Shown: positions 43,666 to 54,777, counted from the stretch's first letter. The stretch: DNA of 64,000 nucleotides from Phytophthora sp. 'mugwort' (GCA_033558025.1 JAUCEF010000003.1:992001-1056000), one strand, 5' to 3'. Numbers and translations: made by a program. The notes: generated from the sequence alone by a model not told the origin.

Positions 43666-44655
43666 CTAATTGCTAGCTGTCCGCGAGCTGGAGCCGACTT
43701 TGGCCGTCATGCGCGTGAACCACGGCTCGATATTCGTCTCACGCATCACGTCGCTGTACGTGTCGAGTCCGTGCATGGCCCGCAGGACGCCAAAGACCGA
43801 GAGGTCCGCCATGTTGGGCTCGTCACCTCCGAGGAACGGACGTTTGTCGCCAATAGCGTCCACCCAGCTGCCTAGCGCCGAGTAGAGCGCTTGACGTTCG
43901 TCGTCAATGTTGTATTTCTTCTTCGCCCGCTTCGCGACGAGATACATCACCACCGCTCCAGCGTATTTGGATAGACGGCGTTCCATGGGCGTGAACTTGC
44001 CCTCCGTCAGGCAGTAATCAAAAGCCTGCAGTGCTTCTGGCACGGTGCGGTAGATGTTGGGCGGCGTCAAGAGGATGAGTTTCTGGTCGACCCATTGGCG
44101 CCACTGTTCCTCTTCCTTCAGCGCCTCCTCGCTCTCCTGTTGTGATTCCTTGGGTATCGTCACGAGCTCCCGCAGCCGTGATATGATGGCGGAGGAGTCT
44201 AGCACCACTTCATCATCGATGCGGACCACTGGCACCTTGCGGTAATCCGTGAAAGCTTTGGTCTCCTTCTTCGAAAGTGGGTTTACCTCTACCACCTCGT
44301 ACGGGATCTTGAGGTAATCCAGCACGGCCTTCACCTTGCAGCAGTACGGGCAAGGCTCGTACTGGTACAAAACCACGTTGGATAGTGCGTTGCCACCACC
44401 ATTTGATACAGGGCGAGTGTCCACGGCGGGGGCAGAACAGAAGGCGCAGGCGGCGCTGGTGCTGACAGCTGCGGCGGCCACGAGACCCACTTTCGGGAGA
44501 AGCGGAGAGACGCACACGGGGATCGATGACCGCCATCGCGACGAGCTGAAGTGCGCGATGTTGGTGCCGAAGGACTTGGACGCCGAAGGGCGCGCGAGGA
44601 CCGCCGAAGCTGAGCGCAAGCCGAGCGCGGCGCGCAACACCCTACGTTGCAGCAT
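43666..44655 (-). CDS. PTGES2-like mitochondrial glutaredoxin/GST-fold protein
   Basis: The 329-residue protein starts with an Arg/Ser/Ala-rich presequence (MLQRRVLRAALGLRSASAVL), expected to target mitochondria. A glutaredoxin/GST-N domain follows, with the dithiol motif C102-P-Y-C105 in YEPCPYCCKVK, then KVPVVRIDD with the cis-Pro loop and DSSAIISRL. The GST-C-like helical domain extends to about residue 320. This order matches membrane-associated prostaglandin E synthase 2, and the CPYC motif is the same. In an oomycete the role is more likely thiol redox or haem/GSH binding than prostaglandin synthesis. The start at 44655 was chosen over the in-frame ATG at 44775 because the presequence then begins at residue 1. 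Confidence 0.85.
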   Translation of the reverse strand: MLQRRVLRAALGLRSASAVLARPSASKSFGTNIAHFSSSRWRSSIPVCVSPLLPKVGLVAAAAVSTSAACAFCSAPAVDTRPVSNGGGNALSNVVLYQYEPCPYCCKVKAVLDYLKIPYEVVEVNPLSKKETKAFTDYRKVPVVRIDDEVVLDSSAIISRLRELVTIPKESQQESEEALKEEEQWRQWVDQKLILLTPPNIYRTVPEALQAFDYCLTEGKFTPMERRLSKYAGAVVMYLVAKRAKKKYNIDDERQALYSALGSWVDAIGDKRPFLGGDEPNMADLSVFGVLRAMHGLDTYSDVMRETNIEPWFTRMTAKVGSSSRTASN

Positions 44656-45001
44656 CTTGTTGCCGTTTTGATGTGGGGCGGGGACGAGAGGAGGATAGGA
44701 TTGGCTGAAAGGGGTAGTAGAGCAGTGAATACAATTGGTTGAAAACTGGAATGCAGTGATAAGTGGATAAAACAAGAAGCGACATTGCGATTGGTTGAAA
44801 AGAAACGGTACAGCGTACCTGGTAGATGACGTGCGTCAGGAACGGACCGTGTCGGAGCATGGGAAGGAGCTTGTCCGCCGATGCGGGTGGATGGCATGAT
44901 CCCTCCGAGCAGTGCAATCAACCTTCAAACACGCAGCGACAGTCGGGTGCTACGCGTCTCTACACCTTAAAAAGTATGACGAGCTCTCCAGTCGTGATGG
45001 A

Positions 45002-47542
45002 TACATATGAGACGGCGCAGAACAAAATCGTCCATTTCATTTTTATTATAGTAGAGATGGGAAGGAGCGAAGCTCAGGGGTTGCACAATCGTACTTAAAC
45101 CAAATTTCGAGAAAACTCGTTTTGAACATTTTGTCTTTGTTTTATTCAGTAGCTGGCTCTCTTGGACCACTCATTACAATATTTCGAGCAACACCCATGG
45201 ATCAAGGAGATCGCGCAGCTTCAGGCGATGACGACGAGGCCAGCGTCTCGAGTGCATCTTCGTATCACAGCGAAGACGACGACAACAAGCATGTGGAGCT
45301 TGATGAGGCTGTGGTTTAGCACATCGATACAGTTTTAGGCGTGAGGTGCTGCGACAAAGAGTGTATGACATCTCATTGAGGCTGTAAGGAACTTTGTTAG
45401 GGGGTACATGATGATGCCTAAGGACTGTCAACGCGCCAGCATGATTACCTCACTAGCTATGTGCCTGGGATTTGCGGAAGGCAGCCAACGGCATCAGACG
45501 ACAGGAGCTCGACAACGCTACACGTATTTTCTCCCTCTCGCTGGGCAGGTTTGCAGAACAGCTTATCAGACGGCGTACAATGTGAGCAACGACACGATCA
45601 ACAGGTTTGGCATTAGACTGCTTGTGATTTGCGGCGATTTTAATACTCATGTTGTTTTGTTCTTGACATTTATAAAGCTGTCGCGGCCAAGTAAAAAAAA
45701 GGTGAATTCGCAGTGCCTATTCATGGAAATGTCGGTAACGACCACGCTCGGATTGTTGACGAAGAAGCTTTAAAAGCCTTCTATACTCGCTTAGCTGCCA
45801 CACATGCTGATGTCGTTCCCATCAGGTTTCGCTACCAAAACCCGGAGGCAGGCGAACTGACCAGGCATTATGCGAAGAATACCAGCTCTACCTTCTTACT
45901 TTACCTGGGCAATGATGAACACCTGTATATCGAGTGGGCTAAGAATGCGCGCGTTAGAATCAAGGAGACCTCACTCACGTCGTTTCGAACTGTTCTCGAG
46001 CGCATCTGCCCAGAAATTCGAGTCCGATTGGTGCGCGATAATATATGCGACGCCTGCGTGATATACCGCAATATTATGGGTCTTGAGCCTTCTGTGAACG
46101 ATACAGAAGCTATCGCAGCCCATATTCGAGACGCCAAGGCCATGCGGATTCACTACAAAGCAGACTGCGAAGCCGCTACTTTTGATAGCATAGTCACTAC
46201 TATCGACTATGCTCAGACATCACGCTCCCTCACAGTTCTCAAATACCAACAATGTGGTATTTTCTGAGTTTAGTTTCGGTGAACGTGTTCGGAATTCATA
46301 CACACCCGGAAAAGCTGCAATGGAATATGATATACACCGAGCGTAAGGCAAGAAAAGGGAGCACCGAAGTTATCTCGATGCTGGATACGTACGCACAGAT
46401 GAGGAATATCTATTCGAAGGTGCAGGGTCCAAAACTTGGCATGTATACGCAGACAACTGCGGGAGCCAAGCTAAGAACAACTACGTGTTGCGCTTCCTGC
46501 TGTTTTAGTGCACTCGGGGGCACTAAAAAGCGCGAAGCTGAGCTTCTTGGTGAAAGGCCATACCAAGAATCATTGCGACCGTCAGTTTGCCTATATCAAG
46601 CGGTATTATGCTAAAACAGATTTATGGATTTTGGACGACGTGGAGAGAGCCCTACAGGAATCATCTCCAGACAACAGGTGCATCCATCTCGAGCAATCAG
46701 CCCACACGTTTCGAGAGTTTATGTCCACTGGGGAAGCTTTATAAAAAGCTACCCAAAATTCAGTCCTACCAAATTTTCGAGATCAGGGTGGCGAGCTTGG
46801 TATAGTGTACTGTCGTAAACGTCCCACCAGCGAACCTGTTGTGCAGAACCTACTGTATGAAGACGCAACCGTGCTCTTGAGCGACGAAGAAGTGTCAGCA
46901 ATCCGGACAGAGCTTACCCCGCTTACACCTCCGCCGCCAAACAAAGAAAAGATTCAAGATATCCACAAAGAGGTGCTGCAGTATGTTCCCGCTCAGCTAT
47001 GTAGTGATCCATTGTACGTCGTACCGGTCGAAGAAGACGAGGAAGAAGTAGCAGCCACGAAGAGAGATCGACACAATAGATCGTTACAAGCTAAGAAACG
47101 TCCTACTTCAAAGTCGGCAACTATGCGGAAGAAGAGAACTCTGGCGAGCATTTAAAATGTAAATGCTCACAGTTAATCAAATTCGGTTTTAACGCCGTTT
47201 GGACATATATGTGATTTACAAGTGATTTTTACAAGATATTTTGTTGAAACTAAATGCATTTTGGAAAGGTTATACTTCGAATCCAGAAAAACCAATACCA
47301 TCATTCGATTCTACGCGTCCAATTACGACGATCTAGACAAAAAAAAGCACAAAAAAAAAACATTTTGTACATCTAGATCTCGGCCTTCTCACGACAAGCT
47401 CCGCAGTGAAAGCCAAAGAGCTCGTCTGAAGTCAGGGAATAGCTCGAAATGAAGCTAAGACACCCCTCTGCACGATAAGTAGCTAAATGGAATTATATAC
47501 TCAGGCATTAAGACGATAATGTTTTGCGCCGTCTCATATGTA
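45002..47542 (+). mobile_element. DNA transposon with 30-bp terminal inverted repeats
   Basis: TACATATGAGACGGCGCA... at 45002-45031 matches the reverse complement of 47513-47542 at 27 of 30 positions. The ends face each other around a 2.5-kb interval that contains one transposase-like gene. A TA lies at the outer edge on each side (TA-CATATGAG / CTCATATG-TA), consistent with a TA target duplication or with TA being part of the repeat. The element sits between the PTGES2-like gene and the purine gene and disrupts neither. Confidence 0.8.
45197..47155 (+). pseudogene. Transposase of a DDE/RNase H-like oomycete family (degenerate)
   Basis: The coding blocks follow in order. An acidic N-terminus (45197-45319) precedes a CCDKEC zinc-like piece and RQRYTYFLPLAGQVCRTAY (45510-45590). 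A probable intron lies between 45605 and 45680. HGNVGNDHARIVDEEAL and the CDACVIY motif follow (45720-46070). Then come WHVYADNCGSQAKNNYVLRF (46437-46500) and LSFLVKGHTKNHCDRQFAYI (46535-46600), with Asp and His/Asp residues typical of RNase H-fold transposases. A Lys/Arg-rich tail ends at 47155. Stops near 45320 and 46507 and frame changes break it. I recognise the blocks from a family repeated in oomycete genomes but cannot name the superfamily. Confidence 0.6.
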
Positions 47543-47792
47543 CTTAAGTACTTCCTGCAATACTCACACCACTCGCGCGTTGCTGTCCAAGCAATGGCGG
47601 TGCCAGGTGCGGTTTGGCACCTTGTCCGTTTGTGATTGGCTAGCAAGGAACTATACCGATGTTTCATTGGATTAAAATGATAGCCAGATCAAGCGACTGG
47701 CCACGGCTGCAAGATGAACACGCACTACGCAATTTGCAGTGTCCGCCCCACCTCGCCCCCCGCTCCTCCGAGCTTCAACGTCCTCTCTGACC
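47156..47792. other. Right end of the transposon and upstream region of the purine gene
   Basis: No further gene. 47156-47512 is AT-rich transposon DNA inside the right terminal repeat. 47543-47792 is the promoter region and 5' leader of the FGAM synthase gene. GTG-initiated frames that extend upstream of 47793 are not supported. Confidence 0.4.
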
Positions 47793-50700
47793 ATGGCCTC
47801 ATCGCCCGAGAAGAAGCAGAAGACGGCGTCCGTCTCGTCCGCCAGCTCGCTGCTGCGCTTCTACCGCACGCCGGCTTTCACTGCGCACGCCAACCGCACG
47901 CTGCTTGCTTCCCTGCGCGCGCAGGTGGGCGCTGACGCCGGTCTGCAGGTCGACGAGCTCGTGACAGAGTACTGCTTTTACGTAGAGACTAAGGCCGACG
48001 CCGGCCCGCTGTCGGCCGCTGATCAGGAGACGCTCCACTGGCTGCTCAGTGAGACCTTCGAGCCGCAGCAGACGCGTCCGGACCAGCCCTTCCTGATCGC
48101 CGCGGAGCAGAGCAAGGAGTGGCTCGTAGAGGTTGGGCCGCGCATGAACTTCTCCACGGCCTGGTCCAGCAACGCCGTGGCCATCTGTCAGGCCTGTGGC
48201 ATCTCGGCTATTAAACGCATTGAGCGCGCCACGCGCTACCTGGTGCGCTACACGGCCACCAAGCCCGAGGCCCTCGAGACGCTCAAGCAGGCGTTGCTCC
48301 GTCAGGAGTGCGACCGTATGACGCAGCAAGTGTACGAGATGCCTCTCGTCAGCTTTTGGCACGGTAAGACGGTGCAGCCTGTGCGTAAGATCCCCATTAT
48401 GGAGCGTGGCATTGACGCGCTGAAGGAGATCAACGAGGAGATCGGCCTAGGCTTTGACGACTGGGACCTGCAGTACTACCTTAACCTCTTCAAGGAGAAG
48501 CTACGTCGCAACCCGACGGATGTCGAGTGTTTCGACATGGGCCAAAGTAACTCGGAGCACTCGCGTCACTGGTTTTTCGGCGGTAAGATCGTCGTCGACG
48601 GCCAGGAGATGCCCCAGACACTGTTCCAGATGGTCAAGGACACGCTCACGGAGAACTCCAAGAAGAACAGCATCATTGCCTTCCACGACAACTCTTCGGT
48701 CATCACGGGCGCTAACATTGTAACGCTCGGACCTGTGAACCCCGGCGAGCCCTCCCCTGTGCAAGAGCGCACGCTCGAGAGCCACCTGCTTCTGACTGCT
48801 GAGACCCACAACTTCCCGTCTGGTGTCGCTCCGTTCCCCGGCGCTGAGACTGGTACAGGTGGACGTATCCGTGATGTGCAGGCCACTGGCCGTGGTGCTA
48901 ACGTCGTTGCTGGTATCAGCGCGTACTCTGTGGGTAACCTCAATCTGGAGGGTTACAAGCTGCCATGGGAAGATGAGAAGCTCGAGTACCCGTCCAACCT
49001 GGCCCACCCACGTGACATCCTTATCCAGGCTTCCAATGGTGCTTCGGATTACGGCAACAAGTTCGGTGAACCCGTTGTGACGGGTTTTGCGCGTTCGTTT
49101 GGGATGGTGCTACCGAACGGCGAACGTCGCGAGTATATCAAGCCAATCATGTTCTCGGCTGGTCTTGGCCAGCTGGACGGTCGTCACTGCACCAAGGGCG
49201 AGCCTGAGATTCAGATGTGGGTCGTGAAGATCGGTGGACCATGCTACCGTATCGGTATGGGCGGTGGTGCCGCCTCCAGCCGTATCCAGGACGCCAAGAC
49301 TGCCGACTTGGACTTTAACGCTGTCCAACGTGGCGATGCCGAGATGGAGTGCAAGCTGAACAAGGTGATCCGTGCGTGCTGCGACCTGAGCGACAAGAAC
49401 CCCATTGTATCGATCCATGACCAAGGTGCCGGTGGCAACGGTAACGTACTGAAAGAGATCGTTGAGGTGTCGAACTCGAAGCCGGGCGATGCGAACCGTG
49501 GTGGCGCTCGTTACGAGGTACGCGACATCCTAGTGGGCGACGACACGCTGTCCGTTCTTGAGATCTGGGGAGCTGAGTACCAGGAGAACGACGCTCTGCT
49601 CCTGCGTCCTGAACACGTTGAGCTCTTTGACAAGATCTGCAAACGTGAGAACTGTCCGTACGCATTGCTGGGCCAAGTGACCGGTGATGGCCACGTTGTG
49701 TTACACGACGCGCAGGACGACTCGACCCCGTTCGACTTGGATCTTGACCTGGTGCTGGGCAAGATGCCTCAGAAGACCTTTACGGATGTAAAGGCTACAG
49801 AGCCCGTCTCGGAGCTGTTGCTGCCTGTGGACATTACTCTGCGCGATGCGCTGGACCGTGTGCTACGTCTTCTGTCGGTCGGCTCGAAGCGCTTCCTCAC
49901 CAACAAAGTGGACCGCTCGGTGAGCGGTCTGATTGCTCAACAGCAGACTGTTGGTCCTCTTCAGCTGACACTTGCCGACTGTGCCGTTGTGGCGCAGTCG
50001 AACATTCCTAACAAACACGGCAAGTTCACGGGTGTAGTGAGCGCTTGCGGTGAACAGCCTGTGAAGGGTCTGGTGAGCCCCGGCGCTATGGCTCGGCTGA
50101 GTGTGGGCGAGTCGCTGACCAACATGGTGTGGGCAGCTCTTGGCGGACGTGGTCTAGATGACTGCAAGTGCTCGGCCAACTGGATGTGGGCTGCTAAACT
50201 GCCCAACGAGGCTGCTCGTATGTACGAATGCTGTGAAGCTATGACCACTTTCATGAAGCAAGTCGGTGTGGCCGTTGATGGGGGGAAGGACTCGCTGTCC
50301 ATGGCTGCCAAGGTTAACAAGAAGGACGTGAAGACGCCCGGTACACTCGTGATCACTATGTACGCCCCGACGGACGATGTGGAGCTGAAAGTGACACCCG
50401 ATCTCAAGACCCACGCTGGTGACAGTATCCTGTACTACGTGGACGTGGGTAAGGGCGCAAACCGTCTTGGCGGTTCAGCTCTGGCTCAGGTGTACGGCCA
50501 GGTTGGTAACGTGTCCCCGGATGTGGAGGATGCCGAGCTGTTCAAGAACGCGTTTAACGCTATCCAGATTGGCATCAAGAATGGCCATCTGCTTGCTGGT
50601 CACGACCGTAGCGACGGTGGTCTCATTGTTACCCTGCTTGAGATGTCGTTCGCTGGCAACTGCGGCCTCGACGTGGACATCCCGTTCGCGGGTGGAAAAC

Positions 50701-51890
50701 CCACAATGAAGGACGTTATCCAAGTGCTGTTTGCTGAAGAGCTGGGCTTTGTGTTCCAGGTGGCTGCTGGCCAGCATGCTACAAAGGTGGAGGCGATCTT
50801 CAGCCAGCTGAAGGTGCCGCTTGTCAAGCTGGGTAAGGTGACGACTGACAGCTCTATTAAGGTGAGCGTGAACGGCGAGAGCGTCCTGGAGGACCAAATG
50901 GTGGACCTGCGTGACGTATGGGAGGCTACTAGCTTTGAGCTTGAGAAGCGTCAGTGCAACCCCGAGTGCGTGGCGCAGGAGCAGCGCTCTATGCGTACGC
51001 GCACGGCCCCGGCCTGGAAATTGTCGTACGAACCAAAGCCGACACCGGAGCGCCAGCTGAGCACACGTACACAGCATCGTGTGGCTGTTCTTCGTGAGGA
51101 AGGAAGCAACGGTGAGCGTGAGATGCTTGCTGCGTTCCACCACGCCGGCTTCGAGGTGTGGGACATCACAATGTCGGATCTGGTTCACAAGCGCGTGGTG
51201 TTGGACGAACGTTTCCGCGGCGTGGCGTTCGTCGGAGGCTTCACGTTCGCTGACGTGTTGGGCTCGGCCAAGGGCTGGTCGGGCGTGGTCAAGTTCCACG
51301 GTGACGTGCTCAAGCAGTTTGCAGCATTTAAGGCTCGTGACGACACGTTTAGTTTCGGGGCCTGCAACGGTTGCCAGTTCATGACGCTACTTGGCTGGCT
51401 CGACCACCCGGAGACCAAAGCTTTGGAACAAGAGACCAAGACATCGGCCCAGCCGCGTTTTGTACACAACGAGTCTGGCCGCCACGAGTCTCGGTTCGTG
51501 TCCGTGCAGATCCAAGATTCGAACTCGATTATGCTGCGCGGTATGGCTGGCTCGTCCCTGGGCGTCTGGGTCTCACATGGCGAGGGTCGAGCGCACTTCA
51601 CGCACCCGAAAGTCCAAGAGAAATACTTGTCAAGTGGCGCCGCTGCCATCCGCTACGTGGACGACTCGAACGTGCCGACGGAAGAGTATCCGTTCAACCC
51701 GAACGGGTCGCCACAGGGCATTGCTGGTCTCGTGTCGAGCGACGGCCGTCACATGTGCCTCATGCCGCATCCGGAGCGCTGCTTCCTCAAGTACCAGTGG
51801 CCTTACATGCCGGCTGAGTTCGAGGCGCATCCTGTGAGCCCGTGGATGCAGATCTTCCAGAATGCCAAGACCTTCTGTGAGGACCAATAA
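47793..51890 (+). CDS. PFAS: Phosphoribosylformylglycinamidine (FGAM) synthase
   Basis: Single-exon gene, 1365 residues. It catalyses step four of de novo purine synthesis: FGAR + glutamine + ATP to FGAM, in the cytosol. Its length and layout match the large eukaryotic/gamma-proteobacterial single-chain form. An N-terminal PurS-like part is followed by two AIRS-type synthetase halves (SNSEHSRHWFF near residue 250 and PAETHNFP-like TAETHNFPSGVAPFPGAETG near 335; DRSDGGL near 940). The class I glutamine amidotransferase domain at the C-terminus has nucleophile Cys1191 in FGACNGCQFM and His1326/Glu1328 in PHPER. The start at 47793 has an excellent context (GACCATGG). The coding sequence is strongly GC-rich at third positions, as expected for a highly expressed oomycete gene. 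Confidence 0.97.
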   Translation: MASSPEKKQKTASVSSASSLLRFYRTPAFTAHANRTLLASLRAQVGADAGLQVDELVTEYCFYVETKADAGPLSAADQETLHWLLSETFEPQQTRPDQPFLIAAEQSKEWLVEVGPRMNFSTAWSSNAVAICQACGISAIKRIERATRYLVRYTATKPEALETLKQALLRQECDRMTQQVYEMPLVSFWHGKTVQPVRKIPIMERGIDALKEINEEIGLGFDDWDLQYYLNLFKEKLRRNPTDVECFDMGQSNSEHSRHWFFGGKIVVDGQEMPQTLFQMVKDTLTENSKKNSIIAFHDNSSVITGANIVTLGPVNPGEPSPVQERTLESHLLLTAETHNFPSGVAPFPGAETGTGGRIRDVQATGRGANVVAGISAYSVGNLNLEGYKLPWEDEKLEYPSNLAHPRDILIQASNGASDYGNKFGEPVVTGFARSFGMVLPNGERREYIKPIMFSAGLGQLDGRHCTKGEPEIQMWVVKIGGPCYRIGMGGGAASSRIQDAKTADLDFNAVQRGDAEMECKLNKVIRACCDLSDKNPIVSIHDQGAGGNGNVLKEIVEVSNSKPGDANRGGARYEVRDILVGDDTLSVLEIWGAEYQENDALLLRPEHVELFDKICKRENCPYALLGQVTGDGHVVLHDAQDDSTPFDLDLDLVLGKMPQKTFTDVKATEPVSELLLPVDITLRDALDRVLRLLSVGSKRFLTNKVDRSVSGLIAQQQTVGPLQLTLADCAVVAQSNIPNKHGKFTGVVSACGEQPVKGLVSPGAMARLSVGESLTNMVWAALGGRGLDDCKCSANWMWAAKLPNEAARMYECCEAMTTFMKQVGVAVDGGKDSLSMAAKVNKKDVKTPGTLVITMYAPTDDVELKVTPDLKTHAGDSILYYVDVGKGANRLGGSALAQVYGQVGNVSPDVEDAELFKNAFNAIQIGIKNGHLLAGHDRSDGGLIVTLLEMSFAGNCGLDVDIPFAGGKPTMKDVIQVLFAEELGFVFQVAAGQHATKVEAIFSQLKVPLVKLGKVTTDSSIKVSVNGESVLEDQMVDLRDVWEATSFELEKRQCNPECVAQEQRSMRTRTAPAWKLSYEPKPTPERQLSTRTQHRVAVLREEGSNGEREMLAAFHHAGFEVWDITMSDLVHKRVVLDERFRGVAFVGGFTFADVLGSAKGWSGVVKFHGDVLKQFAAFKARDDTFSFGACNGCQFMTLLGWLDHPETKALEQETKTSAQPRFVHNESGRHESRFVSVQIQDSNSIMLRGMAGSSLGVWVSHGEGRAHFTHPKVQEKYLSSGAAAIRYVDDSNVPTEEYPFNPNGSPQGIAGLVSSDGRHMCLMPHPERCFLKYQWPYMPAEFEAHPVSPWMQIFQNAKTFCEDQ

Positions 51891-53833
51891 GCGTCTACAG
51901 CGCTGCCAACAACATCATCAAACTTCACATTAGACGAGCATTCCTACTAGAAAAATGCATGATGCGTCGTATATTTTGTACAAACATGTCCTGCCTAGAC
52001 TAAAATGCGCAGTTACCATGCCTTACCGAAAGCACCACTTCCTGGTGGGGTCTAGGATGTAAAGTACCAGTACTTTAGTAGTAAAGCTTTGGCCCAAATT
52101 GGTTAACAAAGTGGTCATTCATTACATCGAGGACGCTGTTTTTACCTGATTAAATATCACCAATCGTACTGTAACATTTAAATTTTAAAAGTTACAGTAC
52201 GATTGGTGGTTTTCGCCAAATTATGAAGCCGTTATTAGTACTGTCGCATTTCAGTAACCCGCACTGCTCCCTAATAAAGTGTGCAATTAAAAACCGGTTG
52301 TATATTTCAAAAATCAAAATGCTTATATATTATGAAGTTTAGGTCTCATTTAATGAGCTCGTTCCCTGATCAGACGCTGTCCTCTTCAGATGACGATTCC
52401 TCGTAAGGCTTCGAGATGCTCCTTTTAAAGCCTCATTAATTATGTAGTCTCCGTATCATCACAGCCTTGAACTACTCTGTTGTATCCGCAACCGCGAGCT
52501 GAAATCTCGGATAAATATTTGTAAATGTTGTCTTAGTCGGATATAGGCGACCGACTTCGCCTTTTACTAGTCATACAAGTTCGATAGGTTGTAGATCAGA
52601 ACGGTGACCACTACGCTGTGCACTTTCGTTCTTGCTTTATCGACAATTACAGGAACAATCTTGCCTTTGATGTCTTCGGAGAGTATTTCCATCGGAATAG
52701 GCTTCGTTGCATTGTCAGGAACCGTTAATTCGTAAGCATCCATGCAGTTAAGCGTTTGGCACTCTTGCTTCCCCTCTTAGGTGTCGATGTCGGCTGCAAT
52801 TTATAGTACTTACATTACCCATCACGGACAGAGGTCCGCCAATACCGTAAAAAATGTATTGGCGACGGATGTCTTCAATAGTAAAGATTGCAATTTGATG
52901 GCAAGCAGTAATAAATAGTGCCATACTTTTTATTGTATAGTTAGTTAACTAACTTCGTCGGGCGATGAAGCCCGCGCCCCTTCTTCCGGTTGGGACGCCT
53001 ATAAGGATTAAGGCGCTGTGGTCGACAAGCCACGTTCAGCCCGACTCCTCCGTTCAAATTCGTTTATCATATCCTGCGGCAAATCAGCCGCAGGTTGCCA
53101 CGTCGGCCTTGGGACCCCATCCACGCAACGAAGTAGTATATGGCGCCGATCGGACTCGTCTACTTGGCGAAGATGATATCGACCGTAAAGAGGTTAGGCC
53201 CATGGAAGTCCTCGGCACTTTCCTCGGACGATGTGTCGTCGCTGGCCACGCTGGACCCAGGCGAAGCTGGCACGCCAGTTGGGGTCGCACCTACCAGCTC
53301 TGCTAGGGTGGCACGCCGAGCTTGAAGGCGATCTCTTGAACGCCTCGCGCTGGCCAGCGCGGAAATATGACTGAGCCGCTTGTTCTTCTTGGGCATTGCT
53401 TGTGTTGCCTAATGAAGCTCTTACTACTTTAGCCTGCTAGTTTGAAGTTGAAGTGCTACTAATATGCGCCTTATGATTGGAATATGCTCTCAGTTCGAAT
53501 CTGACTATTTTTTACAAATGGTATCGCTATTATTGTGGAATCATTTTAGCCAATGGCAAATCCTCAACCACAAACAGGAAGCGAATGGCTGACCCCATCT
53601 GTTTAAGAGGGAAAGTAGGGTGCCAGGCGGATACGGTTCACTAGAAGAGCTTCGTCTTCATAAACATGGATGCTACCAGCAGCAAAACCTGTATTGTATA
53701 GTTGAATGGTATACTTTCACAACTACGATTGTTTTTGAATTGGAAAGTGTTTAGTTTGCTGACGATATCGATTTATAGAAATGCCATACATTTTAGACGT
53801 GTAATTAAGCACTTAACGTTGTTGAGTTACGAT
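51891..53833. other. Intergenic region with fragments only
   Basis: A perfect 18-bp inverted repeat lies at 52158-52208 (separate entry). On the minus strand about 52760-52560 gives a protein-like stretch (HCMDAYELTVPDNATKPIP) that I cannot assign. The frame 53396-53160 (MPKKNKRLSHISALASARRS) is basic and may be a transposon N-terminus. I support no intact gene. Confidence 0.3.
52158..52208. repeat. 18-bp perfect inverted repeat
   Basis: CACCAATCGTACTGTAAC (52158-52175) is followed after 15 AT-rich bases by its exact reverse complement (52191-52208). It lies 270 bp past the purine gene stop. It may be a small fold-back element; a terminator role is not expected in a eukaryote. Confidence 0.6.
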
Positions 53834-54316
53834 CTAAATCGTTTCCTCCGAGCTAACACTAACAACCATACTCACATTCCACAACTCGCGGTTAACACGC
53901 AAGAATGCCAGCTGCTCGAAGTTTGCCGGAAGCATAGATCGACGCTGCGGTGTCAAGACGAGCTTGCACTGGGAAAACAGGCGTTCCGCTGTGTTCGAAG
54001 TGGGCGGTATCAGCTTCACGATGGGCATGTACTGCGTTGGGCTCTTTGTCTTCTTCTTCTTATCACCACCTCGAGGTAACAGCGAAGCGTAGTCTTCTTC
54101 CCGCTCCTTGCGCTTTTTTCCGGTAGCTTGGTTCACCTTGAATCACTTCAGTTCCGTTTCTTTCGCTGACGACAGTGAAGATCCTGCGATCACCTTGGCG
54201 ACACCAGTTTCAAACGCGGGAGTGTGGACACTCTTTGGCAATAGCCCGCAGGTGTTCTGCCATGTCAGGGTACTCCGCGATTGGCGCGTCAAACATGAGG
54301 CGCACCGCTGCCATAT
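53834..54316 (-). pseudogene. hAT transposase, C-terminal part (interrupted by Cryptons)
   Basis: Read on the minus strand, the gene resumes at 54314 with MAAVRLMFDAPIAEYPDM, shifts frame, and continues as VHTPAFETGVAKVIAG. After a stop (TGA at about 54138) it reaches the hAT dimerisation block PTSNTAERLFSQCKLVL, ending at 53834. The missing upstream half lies at 60363-61200, beyond 6.05 kb of inserted DNA. Rejoining the two halves at the shared ATATGG restores an uninterrupted hAT frame (QRDSTDM-AAVRL). The copy is dead because of the insertion, the stop and a frameshift. Confidence 0.75.
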
Positions 54317-54712
54317 TATCACGACTCCGACCGTCGCCGCATTTCCGACTAGCATCCGACCATATCGCAGAATTTTATATCGCACCAAGTTGTGGAGGCT
54401 TTCGTAAAATGACATACAGCCCGTAATAAATCCCCTCGAAAATGACTGGCTCATGGATAGGTGGCAGGCGTAATTACATCTTGCAAATGAGTGGCACACA
54501 TGCAATTTTGACTGCGCCATTTCGCCTGCGACCTTAGTGATCGATTGACCACCTGGCCTGGTGAATTGAGGGGTTGTGCCCATGGCACTTCTAAGAGGGT
54601 TGTCTGTCGCTTCCACAAAGAACCGTGGTCGTTAATTCCCCGTCGATCCTCCAGCTGAGTATCCCTTGCGATGTTGTTGTCTAACCCCCCCCCCCCCCCC
54701 ACCACCACCACC

Positions 54713-54777
54713 ACCGATGTAGCTCAATGGAAGAGCTCCCGAAAGGGAAGGAGGTGGTTCGATTCCACCCGCCGGTA
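54713..54777 (+). tRNA. tRNA-like sequence inside Crypton 1
   Basis: The acceptor strands ACCGATG and CGCCGGT pair at six of seven positions (one A-C mismatch, one wobble). The D arm is GCTC-AATGGAA-GAGC. The T arm, GGTGG-TTCGATT-CCACC, is perfect. The A box (TAGCTCAATGG) and B box (GGTTCGATTCC) of Pol III promoters are intact. The anticodon arm is shortened to about CCC-GAAA-GGG, so it cannot work as a normal tRNA and no anticodon is assigned. A poly-C tract and (ACC)n precede it (54683-54715). Confidence 0.6.

Noticed and set aside
44656..44775. Upstream ATG for the PTGES2-like protein
   Set aside because: The 40 added residues would precede and hide the mitochondrial presequence; the ATG at 44655 starts it cleanly.
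47739..47792. Upstream extension of the FGAM synthase start
   Set aside because: It would begin with GTG and lacks family similarity, whereas the ATG at 47793 has an ideal context.
50475..51299. 274-codon minus-strand frame
   Set aside because: Lies fully inside the GC-rich FGAM synthase gene on the other strand; a shadow of biased codon use.
54713..54777. Functional nuclear tRNA gene
   Set aside because: The anticodon arm is too short and the acceptor has a mismatch, so I call it tRNA-like only.
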